Shown: one piece after another, positions 21,165 to 31,297 of the stretch
How the letters are laid out: each line of letters opens with the position of its first letter
Numbering within the stretch: the first letter of the stretch is position 1
Assembly: GCF_000963965.1 (NCBI RefSeq)
Contig: NZ_BAMX01000024.1
Span: 62,001-126,000, forward strand
Origin: Acetobacter orientalis
GTDB taxonomy: Bacteria > Pseudomonadota > Alphaproteobacteria > Acetobacterales > Acetobacteraceae
Length of the DNA: 64,000 nucleotides
Direction of reading: 5' to 3'
Program-made: the position numbers and the translations under genes
Notes under the pieces: model-generated
The model's input: only the letters and a program-made list of their open reading frames with translations
Databases searched by the model: none
What the model was told of the DNA's origin: nothing

Positions 21165-22238
21165 TTAATGCCTGTTTTTACATGAAGCAAAAGCCGCACC
21201 TATTCTGTCAAGAACTCTTGCAAGACCTCTTACTTTATTGTGCGGTAGCTCTGCGGGGTCGTACTTGCCGGGCAGAACGGTACCGGGGCTATTTTGGCGG
21301 AGTTCTGCCGCGCCTTGGGCTACGGCGTTCCATGCGGCCTGAGCCAAGGCTTTGCGGCTAGGGAACAGCTCTGGGTCGAGGGGTTCGTGCAAAATAACGG
21401 TGGCACGCGATTCTTTCCATTGCACCAACTGCCAGAGATGGGGGCCTAAATCCATATCGCCATACCATGCAAACACGGGGCGGCGCAGGCGGTGTAGGGG
21501 TAGGCCTTCTAGGCGGTCATACACCAGTGAAATGGGCTGAATAAGCGGGGCCATGCCCGGCTCGTAGCTAACCGGCAGCAAGGCGGGATCCATGCCGTCG
21601 CGCAGTTTGGGGAGTTTGGCGATGGCAAAAAAAGCCGACATGAACGGTAAAACGCGAGAGCCGTCTGACGAAGTGCCTTCGGGGAAGAGAACCAGATTAT
21701 CACCCATAACCATGCGGTTGATCATTTCATCACGCTCGCGCCCGGTAGTGCTGCGCTGGCGGCTGACAAAAATGGTGCGGCCAATTTTGGAGATAAGGCC
21801 CATGACAGGCCATTTCTCAATATCGCCTTTCGCAACAAACACGGAGGGCAGAATAGTGCCCAGAATAAGCACATCTATCCATGATGAATGATTGGAGATG
21901 TAGATAACCGGGCGCTCGCCGCGTTGGCGGGCTTTTGGGCCGCCAACTGTGCCGGCGCGTTGCCCTACAACCCGAATGCGCAGGCCGAGCAGTTTGCACA
22001 GAACGCCCCAAATAACGCGTGTCCAGCGTATTTTGGGGGTGCCGGGCACGAGCAGCAGGCAGGCTTCAAACCCAACAGACAGTGGCACCCAAAAAACGAC
22101 ACCGCCTAAGCGTAATGCCCCGCGAATCTGGCCAGAGAGTTTACACAGAGCTTCGACCCAAGCCGGAAGAGGGCAAAGTGGGCCAGACCCGGTTGGCGGC
22201 GCAGTGTGGCCCTGTGCAGAGCGGCGGCGGCTGATCAT
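21165..22238 (-). CDS. plsC: 1-acyl-sn-glycerol-3-phosphate acyltransferase
   Basis: A 357-residue membrane-associated PlsC family enzyme making phosphatidic acid. The acyltransferase motif HX4D is in ISNHSSWIDVLILG (about residues 118-131), the FVAKGDIEKWPVMG block follows, then FPEGTSSDGSRVLPF for substrate binding and LLPVSYEPGMAP. An N-terminal hydrophobic segment (VVFWVPLSVGFEACLLLVPG) anchors it. The start is uncertain: ATG 22238 precedes MISRRRSAQ, and longer TTG starts exist. It is long for PlsC because of a C-terminal extension of about 100 residues. It diverges from tamA. Confidence 0.88.
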   Translation of the reverse strand: MISRRRSAQGHTAPPTGSGPLCPLPAWVEALCKLSGQIRGALRLGGVVFWVPLSVGFEACLLLVPGTPKIRWTRVIWGVLCKLLGLRIRVVGQRAGTVGGPKARQRGERPVIYISNHSSWIDVLILGTILPSVFVAKGDIEKWPVMGLISKIGRTIFVSRQRSTTGRERDEMINRMVMGDNLVLFPEGTSSDGSRVLPFMSAFFAIAKLPKLRDGMDPALLPVSYEPGMAPLIQPISLVYDRLEGLPLHRLRRPVFAWYGDMDLGPHLWQLVQWKESRATVILHEPLDPELFPSRKALAQAAWNAVAQGAAELRQNSPGTVLPGKYDPAELPHNKVRGLARVLDRIGAAFASCKNRH

Positions 22239-22463
22239 GTTTTTGCACCCGCCAGTATGTGGCAGGGCACCGGATGGAAAGGCAACGAGAAAACCATAAC
22301 CCGTCTCATAACGCGAACTGATGCAGGTGGACAATCTCGCTTTGTGTGTCTGTAATAAGAAACAGTGAGCAAAAAAAATGCCTATTGCGGCAACCTGCGT
22401 TCTTTTACCGTATTTTTGTCATGGTAATGAGAGAGTAACACCCACGCATGAAGAGTTTTTGAG

Positions 22464-24458
22464 TTGGTACAGAGAGTGCAACACGACAAGAAAAGAGTGT
22501 GGGGGGCAACAAACGTGCCCGCAAAAGGGTATGGTGTGTTGGGCCTGTTAGCCCGCACGGCGAATCGTGTTGTAACGGGTGTTTCTTTGTGGGGGGTTAG
22601 CCTTGGCTGCGCGTGGGCAGCAGACCCGCAGCCTTATGTGACCACGGTAAAGCCAACCGGGCAGGCAGACCTTGATGCAGCACTGAATGCGTCGTCTGAC
22701 CTGCTGGGGCTACAAGGCACGCATGCCGTGGGGCCGTTTGCGTTGGCAGGGCGTGTGCGCAGCGATTATGAGCGCCTGCGTACAGCCCTTGAAAGCTGCG
22801 GCTATTACGGTGGCACTGTAACTATTACCCTAACCCGCCAAGGTGCCAAAGACGGGGTTAAGCTTGATGGCCAGTCTTCTGCCCTTGCAAGCTGGATTGA
22901 AGGCATACCAGAGAAAGAAAAAGTTACGGCTGAAATAACCGTTGAGAAGGGGCCACTTTACCATGTTGGGCAAGTGAGCCTGCTTGACCCTAAAACAAAA
23001 GCCCCTCTAACGCTTAACACAACAGAACAAAATGCGTTTGGGCTTAAAACCGGCACCCCCGCCGTAGCCGAGACGGTGCTGGGGGCAGGCGGCAAACTGC
23101 TTGAGGCCATGCGGGAAGAAGGCCACGCACTGGCTACGGTTGGCACCCCAAAAGCCTATTTACGCCCAGAGAGCAAAACGCTTGATGTGGTATATGACGT
23201 AACACCCGGCCCGGTGCTGAATATTGGCACTATTAACGTGGCAGGCCTTAAACGGGTGAATGAGTCGTTTGTGCGCAGGCGCATGACCGTGCAGGAAGGG
23301 CAGCTATACCAGCCCTCTAAAATTGATGCCGCCCGCCAAGACCTGACCAGCGTGGGCGTGTTTTCTAGCGTTGCCGTAAAAGATGGCGCAGACCAAGCCG
23401 TAAACGGTACCATGCCGCTGGATTTTACGTTTAAAGAAGCAAAGCGCCGCGCCATTGGTGCCGAAGGTGGGTACTCAACCGACCTTGGTGCCCGTGCGGG
23501 TATAAACTGGACACACTACAACCTGCTGGGCAATGCCGAGCGCCTGAAACTGGCGGCCCTTGTAACCGGCCTTGGTGGCTCTGCCCAACAAGGCTTGGGG
23601 TATGATGTGTATGCAGATTTTTTTAAACCCGACTTTTACAGCCGAAAACAAAACCTGAGTGTGCGCCTTGAAGGCCTGCGCCAGTTGTTTTGGTCTTACC
23701 GCCAGACAGCGTTGCTGGCCCGTGCAGGGCTTACACGCCAAGTGGGGCGGTATTGGAATGTAAGCTATGGCCTTTCTGCCGAGCAGGAAAATATTCAGCA
23801 GTTTGGTGTCTCGCGTGATTACACCATTATTTCTGCCCCTCTTGGTGGCGCGTTTGATAACACAGGCGTTGGTAACCCTATTGAACCTGCGACCCATGGT
23901 ATTAGGGCATCTTTAAACGCGGCTCCCTCCGTTTCATTGGGGAATAAGGGCAGTGGTGAGTCGTTTTTTACTATTCTGAATGCCACGGCATCGGCTTATT
24001 TTGACCTTGAGCATTTGGGCATTAGCAAGCCGGGCCGCAGTGTGCTGGCTGTGCGGGGTACTATTGGCAGTATTCAGGGGGCTGGTACCTACGACATACC
24101 GCCAGACCAAAGGCTATATGGCGGTGGGAGTGCTACCGTGCGTGGCTTTAGGTGGCAGGGTGTTGGCCCGCAATATAAAAACACTCGCTATGCCATAGGC
24201 GGCACATCGTTGGATGCCGGAACGGTTGAATACCGGCAAAGAATACTCAAAAGCTTTGGTATGGCTGGCTTTATTGATGCCGGGCAGGTGGGCAGTAGTA
24301 GTGCGCCCTTTACCGGCACTTTGCGTGTAGGTGTAGGGGGTGGTGTACGGTACTACACCCCTATTGGGCCAGTGCGGCTAGATGTGGGTGTGCCCCTGAA
24401 CCGCCCCGAGCGTGGCGATAAGTGGGATTTGTATATTGGCCTTGGGGAAACATTCTAA
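22464..24458 (+). CDS. tamA: Outer-membrane assembly factor TamA (Omp85 family)
   Basis: A protein of about 664 residues, two to three POTRA domains followed by a 16-strand Omp85 barrel. A signal peptide ends near AWAADPQ (about residue 52 from the TTG start). POTRA features include GPLYHVGQVSLLDP and GPVLNIGTINVAGLKRVNESFVRRRM; the barrel has RLYGGGSATVRGFRWQGVGP, matching the conserved VRGF/Y loop, and ends in the C-terminal phenylalanine expected of barrel proteins (YIGLGETF). The start may instead be one of the in-frame GTGs at 22476 or 22497. It couples to tamB by TAATG. TamA-TamB move proteins and probably lipids to the outer membrane. Confidence 0.9.
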   Translation: MVQRVQHDKKRVWGATNVPAKGYGVLGLLARTANRVVTGVSLWGVSLGCAWAADPQPYVTTVKPTGQADLDAALNASSDLLGLQGTHAVGPFALAGRVRSDYERLRTALESCGYYGGTVTITLTRQGAKDGVKLDGQSSALASWIEGIPEKEKVTAEITVEKGPLYHVGQVSLLDPKTKAPLTLNTTEQNAFGLKTGTPAVAETVLGAGGKLLEAMREEGHALATVGTPKAYLRPESKTLDVVYDVTPGPVLNIGTINVAGLKRVNESFVRRRMTVQEGQLYQPSKIDAARQDLTSVGVFSSVAVKDGADQAVNGTMPLDFTFKEAKRRAIGAEGGYSTDLGARAGINWTHYNLLGNAERLKLAALVTGLGGSAQQGLGYDVYADFFKPDFYSRKQNLSVRLEGLRQLFWSYRQTALLARAGLTRQVGRYWNVSYGLSAEQENIQQFGVSRDYTIISAPLGGAFDNTGVGNPIEPATHGIRASLNAAPSVSLGNKGSGESFFTILNATASAYFDLEHLGISKPGRSVLAVRGTIGSIQGAGTYDIPPDQRLYGGGSATVRGFRWQGVGPQYKNTRYAIGGTSLDAGTVEYRQRILKSFGMAGFIDAGQVGSSSAPFTGTLRVGVGGGVRYYTPIGPVRLDVGVPLNRPERGDKWDLYIGLGETF

Positions 24459-27400
24459 TGGCGGCGCATGATCAACAAACAGGTGCGCCGCGCCGGTCGG
24501 GTTTGCGCCGAGCGGCCCGCATTGCTGGCCTAAGCGTTGGGGTGTTGGCCGGAGTAGCCGGGCTTGCTGTTGGGGTGTTGGTAATAGGTGCCAATACCGG
24601 TGCAGGCCGCAGGGTGCTTATGCAGCAAACAACCGCCCTTACCGGGGGTATGGTGAATATAACCGGCCTGGCTGGGCGCTTTCCTGACCATTTGCGGGTT
24701 GGCCAGATTGCGATCAAAGACAAGCAGGGGGTATGGTTAAGCCTTAAAAACCTAGACCTTGACTGGTCTTTACTGGCGCTGCTGGGGCGCACTGCGCGTG
24801 TGTATAGTGTAAGTGCTGATGAGCTTGATATACCGCGCCTGCCTGTGTCTGACCCGCAAAGTGCCTCGGCTTCTTCTTCCAGCGGGCCATCAAAGCTGGG
24901 TATGGGGCTGGATATTCGCAAACTGGCCATTGGGCGCATTAACGTTGGGGCACCGTTGGCAGGTGAGGCAGCCAGCTTTGCGTTAAATGGGCATGGCAGT
25001 TTGTCATCGCTTGATGCGGTGCTTAACGGTGTATCTTTGCCAGACCTACCCAAGGCCGATATTGGCCTTGCGTTAAAACGCTTAGACAAAGAAGGCCAGA
25101 TAAACCTAGCAACCCGCACCAATGGCGGCACACTAGCTGTGCATGTTGATGCCAAAGAAGGGAATAATGGGTTTGCGGCGACCAAGCTGCAAATGCCACA
25201 ACTGACCCCGTTAGCCCTGACACTGGATTTAAAAGGCCCCAGCAAAGCGGCGGTGCTTAATTTTGCGGCAAATGCTGGGCCAGTAACGGCTAAAGCTGCT
25301 GGTGTGCTTGATTTGCCGGGCCAGCGGCTTGGCACGCTTTCTGCCCAGCTTGACGCACCCCAGCTTATGCTCAAGCCAGATATGGGGTGGGGGGCTATTC
25401 ATTTTACGACCCAGCTTAAAGGCAAAATGACCGAGCCTGAAGGGGCTGGCAGCTTGCAAGTAGACAGGCTGGTAGCAAGTGGTGCGGCTGTTGGTAGCCT
25501 AAAAGCCAACTTTACCGGCCACGCAAACCAAGCTGGGCAAAGCGACCTTATGCACGTGGTGGTTACAGCCGATGGCATAAGGCTGCCCGGTGCTGCCCCC
25601 ACTGTGCTGGCCGCGGCACCGCTTACGCTTGAGGCTACACTTAAACCGCAAGAGGCAGGCAAGCCGGTGGTGCTTGATGTCTCGCACCCGCTGTTGCACC
25701 TAACGGGGCAGATACAAAGTGCAGCCCCGCAACGCGGCACGTTAGAGTTGGCACTGCCAGACCTTGCACCTTTGGCACAAGCCGCCAATACGGCGCTGCA
25801 AGGGCAAGCAGGCCTTAGGGCGCAGTTTGACTTACCTGCCAAAACAGACGGAGACACCCATGTGGTGGCAGATGGCACCTTGGCCATTACCGGTGGCCAG
25901 CCCCAAGCGGTGGGGTTGATAGGGCCTAAGGGAACATTCTCGCTCCAAACCACTCTGCGGCCATTTTATGCGCCACTGGTTGGTAAAGACGAGGCCGTTA
26001 AAGGTGAGGCCGCTACCCCGGTTGCACACAATGCAGCGGCAGGCCAAGCGCAAGGGCAACAAGGGCAGGGGGCTGTGCCGCAGCACGCCGCCCAGCAAGA
26101 TGGAGCGCACACAGCACAGACTGCACAAACAGGCAAAACCCAAAAAGCCGCACCAATTGCCAGCGCTGCCCCACGGCAGGCTGATGGGCAGCAAATAGAG
26201 CTGAGCAAGTTTACGCTTTATGGGCAGGCGCTCCATTTGGTAGCGCAGGGCCGGGTTAATACCGGGCATGATATGGCTGTGTCTTCAACCTTGGCTTTGC
26301 CTGACCTTGCTAAGGCGCTGCCCTCTTTACGGGGTGGCTTAACATTGGCGCTAGACGCCACAGGCCCACTGCAAGACTTTGCAGCTAACCTGCATGCCGA
26401 GGGTGACCCCGGCACAGCCACCATGCCGCGCGGCCCGGTTGCGCTTGATGCCCACCTGCAACATTTGCCCGCAGCGCCCGCTGGTACGCTGGATGTGCAG
26501 GGGAGTGTTGATAAGGCACCTTTGCAGCTTACCGCAGCGTTTGCGCAAGATGCCCAAGGCGCACGCCAGCTTGACCTGCAAAAACTGTCTTGGAACAGCG
26601 TGCAGGGCGAGGGCAAATTAGCCTTACCCCAAGGTGAGGTTGTGCCACTTGGGGATATTACCCTTAAAATTGGCAGACTGGCTGACTTTAAAAACCTGAT
26701 TGGCCAGCAAATTGCGGGGGCGTTGGCGGCGTCTGTGCACACTGTGCAGGTTGAGGGTAAGCCGCAGGTTAACCTGAAGCTAGACGGCAACGTAACGACA
26801 CCACAAGCCAAGGTGGGGTCTTTGGCGTTGGCGGGGCAGGTAACAGACCCAGCCGCACACCCCAATGCTGACTTAACGCTTAAACTGGCAGGGCTTTCTG
26901 CCGCAGGTGTGACAGGGCAAGCCAAAATTACCGCCAAAGGGCCAGACGACGCCATGCAGCTTACAGCCCTTGTGGGGCCAGCAAGTTGGTCTGCCAGCCC
27001 GTTGGCTTTAGACACAGCGGCGTTGCTTAATTTGCCTGCAAAGCAAGTTAAGCTGCAAAAGCTGACAGCTACCGCCAAGGAGGAAACGTTAAAGCTACAA
27101 GCCCCTGCGCTTGTCTCGTTTGGAGACGTAATGGGTGTAGACCGCCTGCGTGCAACACTGGCAACGCGCGGTGCGGCCCCGGCTACGCTTGATGTAGCAG
27201 GGCGTATAAAGCCAACCTTGGCCCTTACGGCTGATATTGCCCACGTAACGCCCGCGTTAGCGCGGCCTTTTGCACCAGACTTTAAAGCCCAAGGCGAGCT
27301 TGACTTGCACGCTAAGGTTGCAGGCACGTTAGCGCAACCGACTGGGCAGGCACGGCTGAGCGGGCGTGGTTTGCGGTTAGATGGTAGCTCTGCTGCCGCG

Positions 27401-28864
27401 TCTATTCCGCCGCTCTCGCTGGATGCTTTGGCTGATTTAGCGGGTACGAGTGCCAAGGTAGATATAAAAGCCTCTGCCGGGCCAAAGTTGGGGCTGACAG
27501 TGGCCGGGCGTGCCCCCTTGAACAAAACTGGGCCGCTAGATTTGCGGGCTAATGGCAACCTAGACTTGTCTATTGCCAATGGTGTGCTGGGGGCGCAGGC
27601 GCGCCAAGCCTTGGGGCAGGTGCAGCTTGCTGTACAGGTAACCGGTACGGCCGCAAGCCCCAATGTAGGTGGTACGGTTGACCTGCGCGATGCTGATATT
27701 CAGGACTTTGCCCAAGGCCTGCACCTTTCTGCCATTAATGGCCGTGTGGTGGGGGCGCATGACAGCGTGGTGATAGAAAACCTGACCGCCAAAGCGGGTG
27801 AAGGGACGCTGGGTGTTACCGGCTCTGTTGGGGTTTCTGCCCCCGGTATGCCCATAAACCTGCATTTAACCGCGCAAAATGCCCGCCCGCTTTCAAGTGA
27901 TTTGCTAACGGCTATTATGAATGCCGACATCACCGTTAAAGGGCAGGTTAGCACCCGCATGGATGTGGTGGGCGGTATTGACCTGAAGAAGGTTGATATT
28001 AACATTCCCAACTCGCTGCCGTCTTCAGTTGCGCGGTTGGAGGTAGTGCGCCCCGGCGATAAACAGCCAGACCCCAAGCAAGCCCAAGCTAATGCTAAAG
28101 CCGCCGTGATTGGGCTAGATTTGCGTGTGACCTCTCCGGGCAAATTTTCTGTGCGTGGCCATGGGCTTGATGCGGAAATGGCAGGCCGCTTGAAAGTGCA
28201 AGGCACAGCCCAAGCCCCACTGGTAAGTGGCGGGTTTGACTTAAAGCGCGGTAATTTTGATTTGGCGGGTATTTCGCTCAACTTTACCAAAGGGCGGGTG
28301 GCGTTTAACGGTAGCGGCGTAAGCCACAAGTTAGACCCAACACTGGATTTTGAAGCTGACCGTGTGGTGAACGGCCAAACCGCCATGCTTATGGTGGGGG
28401 GGTATGCCAGCCAGCCTAAAATCTCGTTCCAGTCTAACCCGGCTTTGCCGCAGGATCAGGTTTTGGCCATGCTGCTTTTTGGTACAGACGCACACTCTTT
28501 GTCGTCTACCCAGATGGTGGAGTTGGGAACAGCACTGGCGACCCTGACAGGTGTGACCTCGTTTGACCCTATGGGCACCTTGCGTAAAACCTTGCACCTT
28601 GACCGTTTGGCGGTTGGGGGTGGCTCTGGCGTGGGGAATGGCGGCACCACGGTAGAAGCAGGTAAATACGTTATGAAAGGCGTGTATGTGGGGGCCAAGC
28701 AGGCAACGTCTGGCTCTGGTACGCAGGCACAGGTGCAAGTTGACCTAACCAAAGAGCTTAAGCTGAATACAACTGTTGGCACGGGGGGTAACGTAACCGG
28801 CTTTACCACGCCAGAAAACGACCCCGGCAGCAGTATTGGCCTGTTGTGGCAGCACCGTTACTGA
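24458..28864 (+). CDS. tamB: Translocation and assembly module protein TamB
   Basis: A 1,468-residue AsmA-like bridging protein. An N-terminal transmembrane helix (about residues 24-46, IAGLSVGVLAGVAGLAVGV) anchors it in the inner membrane; the long middle is low-complexity, Ala/Gln/Leu/Lys/Gly-rich beta-taco repeat; the C-terminal DUF490 domain (LDLRVTSPGKFSVRGHGLDAEMAG, KRGNFDLAGISLNFTKGRVAFNG, FGTDAHSLSS) contacts TamA. A glutamine/alanine-rich stretch near residues 525-570 is likely disordered. The start overlaps the tamA stop (TAATG), which strongly supports it. A bidirectional terminator follows. Confidence 0.92.
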   Translation: MAAHDQQTGAPRRSGLRRAARIAGLSVGVLAGVAGLAVGVLVIGANTGAGRRVLMQQTTALTGGMVNITGLAGRFPDHLRVGQIAIKDKQGVWLSLKNLDLDWSLLALLGRTARVYSVSADELDIPRLPVSDPQSASASSSSGPSKLGMGLDIRKLAIGRINVGAPLAGEAASFALNGHGSLSSLDAVLNGVSLPDLPKADIGLALKRLDKEGQINLATRTNGGTLAVHVDAKEGNNGFAATKLQMPQLTPLALTLDLKGPSKAAVLNFAANAGPVTAKAAGVLDLPGQRLGTLSAQLDAPQLMLKPDMGWGAIHFTTQLKGKMTEPEGAGSLQVDRLVASGAAVGSLKANFTGHANQAGQSDLMHVVVTADGIRLPGAAPTVLAAAPLTLEATLKPQEAGKPVVLDVSHPLLHLTGQIQSAAPQRGTLELALPDLAPLAQAANTALQGQAGLRAQFDLPAKTDGDTHVVADGTLAITGGQPQAVGLIGPKGTFSLQTTLRPFYAPLVGKDEAVKGEAATPVAHNAAAGQAQGQQGQGAVPQHAAQQDGAHTAQTAQTGKTQKAAPIASAAPRQADGQQIELSKFTLYGQALHLVAQGRVNTGHDMAVSSTLALPDLAKALPSLRGGLTLALDATGPLQDFAANLHAEGDPGTATMPRGPVALDAHLQHLPAAPAGTLDVQGSVDKAPLQLTAAFAQDAQGARQLDLQKLSWNSVQGEGKLALPQGEVVPLGDITLKIGRLADFKNLIGQQIAGALAASVHTVQVEGKPQVNLKLDGNVTTPQAKVGSLALAGQVTDPAAHPNADLTLKLAGLSAAGVTGQAKITAKGPDDAMQLTALVGPASWSASPLALDTAALLNLPAKQVKLQKLTATAKEETLKLQAPALVSFGDVMGVDRLRATLATRGAAPATLDVAGRIKPTLALTADIAHVTPALARPFAPDFKAQGELDLHAKVAGTLAQPTGQARLSGRGLRLDGSSAAASIPPLSLDALADLAGTSAKVDIKASAGPKLGLTVAGRAPLNKTGPLDLRANGNLDLSIANGVLGAQARQALGQVQLAVQVTGTAASPNVGGTVDLRDADIQDFAQGLHLSAINGRVVGAHDSVVIENLTAKAGEGTLGVTGSVGVSAPGMPINLHLTAQNARPLSSDLLTAIMNADITVKGQVSTRMDVVGGIDLKKVDINIPNSLPSSVARLEVVRPGDKQPDPKQAQANAKAAVIGLDLRVTSPGKFSVRGHGLDAEMAGRLKVQGTAQAPLVSGGFDLKRGNFDLAGISLNFTKGRVAFNGSGVSHKLDPTLDFEADRVVNGQTAMLMVGGYASQPKISFQSNPALPQDQVLAMLLFGTDAHSLSSTQMVELGTALATLTGVTSFDPMGTLRKTLHLDRLAVGGGSGVGNGGTTVEAGKYVMKGVYVGAKQATSGSGTQAQVQVDLTKELKLNTTVGTGGNVTGFTTPENDPGSSIGLLWQHRY

Positions 28865-28984
28865 GTGTGCGTGCGGCGCTTCGTTTTTAGGGGGCGCATT
28901 ACGGCACCTCTGCTGGTTGTTGAGTATGTTGTGCCAGTTTGGGGTATTTTTCACGCGGTGTGAGCGGCTGGCGTGACAAAAGCA

Positions 28985-29020
28985 AAAAGGGGCCACACTG
29001 AATTGTGTGGCCTCTTTTTT
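28985..29020. terminator. Bidirectional terminator between tamB and xthA
   Basis: The stem GGCCACAC/GTGTGGCC has a 6-base loop, with AAAAAGG on the left and CTCTTTTTT on the right, giving T runs on both strands for the convergent tamB and xthA transcripts. Confidence 0.87.
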
Positions 29021-29031
29021 GTTGGGTGTTT

Positions 29032-29826
29032 TTAAAAGGTAAAGTCAACAACGACTGGCACATGGTCGGAGGGAGAGGCCCAGTTTCGGGCCTCTGTGAG
29101 CACAGACATGGCTTTAAGGTTAGTGGTTAGGTCTGGGGTAACCCACACATGGTCTAGCCTGCGGCCACGGTTAGACTTTTGCCAGTCTTTGTTACGGTAA
29201 GACCACCATGTGTAGAGTTTTTCTGTGTCGGGCACAAAATGGCGCATGGCATCAACAAAGCCTGCATCTCGCCATGCGGTTAGGCGTTCTATTTCAGGCG
29301 GGGTGTGGCTTACAATTTTAAGTAGTTGTTTGTGGCTCCATACATCGTGCTCTAGGGGGGCTATATTGAAGTCTCCTACCAAAATGGAGCGGGTAGGTTT
29401 GCGCGTGGTAAACCACGTTGTGACCTCTTCAACAAACGCCAGTTTATGCTCAAATTTGGGGTTTTCTATGGGGTCTGGAATATCTCCCCCGGCGGGCACG
29501 TAAAAGTCGTGCAGGTCTATGGGGCCGGTTGGGGTTTGCAGCACAACGCCAATATGGCGGCAGTCTTCTTTGCCGTGCCAATTGGGTAGGTTTTCAAGTG
29601 GCGTTATGGGGTGGCGCGAGAGAATGGCAACGCCATTATAGCTCTTCATACCTTTGTAATGCAGGTGCTCAAACCCAAGGGTGCGCAGCGCCTCGGCGGG
29701 AAAGAGGGGGTCTGCCACTTTGGTTTCCTGAAGGCAGATGACATCAGGGCTTAAAGTGGTGGCCAGCGTTTCTATGTGGGAAAGGCGTAGCCGAAGGGAG
29801 TTGATGTTCCAGGTTACAAGTCGCAT
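29032..29826 (-). CDS. xthA: Exodeoxyribonuclease III (AP endonuclease)
   Basis: A 264-residue Mg-dependent exonuclease/AP endonuclease for base-excision repair. Signatures run in order: RLVTWNINSLRLR (start), CLQETKV with the catalytic Glu, YNGVAILSR, VGDFNIAP, and SDHVPVVVDF with the catalytic Asp-His. The canonical start is ATG 29826; ATG 29838 would add four residues and has GGATG nearby. It diverges from the dipeptidase gene with about 120 bases between. No LexA-type box was seen upstream. Confidence 0.95.
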   Translation of the reverse strand: MRLVTWNINSLRLRLSHIETLATTLSPDVICLQETKVADPLFPAEALRTLGFEHLHYKGMKSYNGVAILSRHPITPLENLPNWHGKEDCRHIGVVLQTPTGPIDLHDFYVPAGGDIPDPIENPKFEHKLAFVEEVTTWFTTRKPTRSILVGDFNIAPLEHDVWSHKQLLKIVSHTPPEIERLTAWRDAGFVDAMRHFVPDTEKLYTWWSYRNKDWQKSNRGRRLDHVWVTPDLTTNLKAMSVLTEARNWASPSDHVPVVVDFTF

Positions 29827-29948
29827 AGCAATTGGCATTGCGCATCCGGGTTTGCGGAGCAAGTAAAATTCGGCCCATACTGGCCGGGCAGCGCACCCAA
29901 GCTTGGCGTGCCCCTTGTAATGACCGGATAGGGAACCATTTTTGCAGC

Positions 29949-31034
29949 ATGACGCATTCTTCTTTGGCGCAAGCCAGCCAGCCGCAGGTTTCTACCGCCG
30001 TACGTGCCCTGCAAGACAGAATTTTTACCCTTGATAGCCACATTGATATTCCGTGGCCGGATGAGCGGAATGCGTTTTTAGACACACCAAACCGCCGGGT
30101 TGATCTGCCTAAAATGCAGCAGGGTGGTATGTCTGCCGGGTGTTTTGTGGCCTATATTGGCCAAGGCCCCACCACGGCAGAAGCCCACGCACAGGCGCAG
30201 GCCCAATGCTTGGCGATGCTGGACGCCATTAACCAAATGCAGGGGAGCCATAACGGTATTACTGCCCGCGTGTGCCCTACCGTAGAGCAAATGCTGGCAG
30301 CCCATGCAGCCGGTGCCCTTGTGGTGGTGCCAGCGGTGGAAAATGGCTACGGCATGGGCGACGACCCCGCGTTACTGGCGCAGTTTAAGGCTAAGGGGGC
30401 GCGGTACGTAACCCTTACCCATAATGGGCATAATGTGTTGGCCGATGCGGCTATTCACCGCCCGAGCTTGGGCGATAAACCGCAAAACCACGGTGGGCTT
30501 TCTGCCTTGGGGCGGGAGGCAATAGCCCATATGAACCGCTTAGGCATGGTGGTTGATGTGTCGCATGCTTCTAAATTAACCATGATGCAGGCTGCTGCGG
30601 TGTCGCGTACGCCAATAGTAGCAAGCCATTCTTGCGTGCGTACATTGTGCGACCACCCGCGTAATTTGGATGATGAGCAGCTTGATGCGCTCAAAGACTG
30701 TGGCGGGGTGATACAAATTACCGCCATGCCTGCCTTTTTGAAACCTAAGCCAGATGAAGGCAAGCGCACTGCGAATGTAGCCGACTTTGTTGACCATATT
30801 GACTACGTGGTGCAGCGCCTTGGGCCGGCCTATGTTGGTATTTCGTCTGACTTTGATGGCGGTGGCGCGATTGACGGCTGGGAGAACGCAACGCAGGGCG
30901 TAAACCTAACGGCAGAGCTTATGCGCCGTGGGTATGATGAGAGCGAAATTGCGGCCTTTTGGGGTGGAAATTTCTTGCGTGTGCTCAAAAAAGCAGAAGA
31001 GGTGGCAGAACAAACAGCGGACGTATTGGTCTAA
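29949..31034 (+). CDS. Membrane dipeptidase, peptidase family M19
   Basis: A 361-residue zinc dipeptidase. Metal ligands are visible in LDSHIDIPWP (HxD, residues 28-30), PAVENGYGM (Glu), VVDVSHASK (His) and IVASHSCVR (His); a final catalytic Asp is in GISSDFDGGG. Related bacterial enzymes cleave dipeptides, including D-amino-acid-containing ones. ATG 29949 is chosen over an upstream open extension that crosses the xthA promoter side. No signal peptide is seen, so it is probably cytoplasmic. The exact substrate is unknown. Confidence 0.9.
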   Translation: MTHSSLAQASQPQVSTAVRALQDRIFTLDSHIDIPWPDERNAFLDTPNRRVDLPKMQQGGMSAGCFVAYIGQGPTTAEAHAQAQAQCLAMLDAINQMQGSHNGITARVCPTVEQMLAAHAAGALVVVPAVENGYGMGDDPALLAQFKAKGARYVTLTHNGHNVLADAAIHRPSLGDKPQNHGGLSALGREAIAHMNRLGMVVDVSHASKLTMMQAAAVSRTPIVASHSCVRTLCDHPRNLDDEQLDALKDCGGVIQITAMPAFLKPKPDEGKRTANVADFVDHIDYVVQRLGPAYVGISSDFDGGGAIDGWENATQGVNLTAELMRRGYDESEIAAFWGGNFLRVLKKAEEVAEQTADVLV

Positions 31035-31297
31035 AAGATGGACGTAATTTTAGATTGTTTGTCCACTTGCCTGCTTGACTCCTTTATTCTGTAACAAAAA
31101 CTTCGTATTTGCCTGTGTGCAGGCAACAAAGTTTTTATAAAATCGTTAAAAATCAAACCCTTGCTTTGTATGGCTAAAAAATATGCAATACGAAGAAGGG
31201 GGGAGAAATCTGCCGTTTTTGGTGGGGGTGATGGGGGTAATCCACACACTTATCCACAAAATCGGTGGATGAAATTTTTGTGTCGAGAGAGCGCTTC
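31035..31297. promoter_or_regulatory. AT-rich gap with two DnaA-box-like sites before uvrC
   Basis: The 260-base gap is AT-rich and has no gene. TTATCCACA at 31250-31258 is an exact consensus DnaA box and TAATCCACA at 31238-31246 a one-mismatch copy, 12 bases apart in the same orientation, about 40 bases before uvrC. They may bind DnaA. Whether this is a regulatory site, part of an origin, or chance cannot be decided here. Confidence 0.4.

Noticed and set aside
24472-25374. 300-codon minus-strand open frame at the start of tamB
   Set aside because: Same reason: composition artefact opposite a real, coupled gene.
26218-27663. Long minus-strand open frame inside tamB
   Set aside because: Antisense of a low-complexity beta-repeat region; Ser/Pro/Ala/Cys-rich with no domain, while tamB is well supported by its TAATG coupling.
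31035-31297. Full chromosomal origin of replication
   Set aside because: Only two DnaA-like boxes, no clear unwinding element, no dnaA/dnaN or hemE-type neighbours, and no visible strand switch of housekeeping genes.
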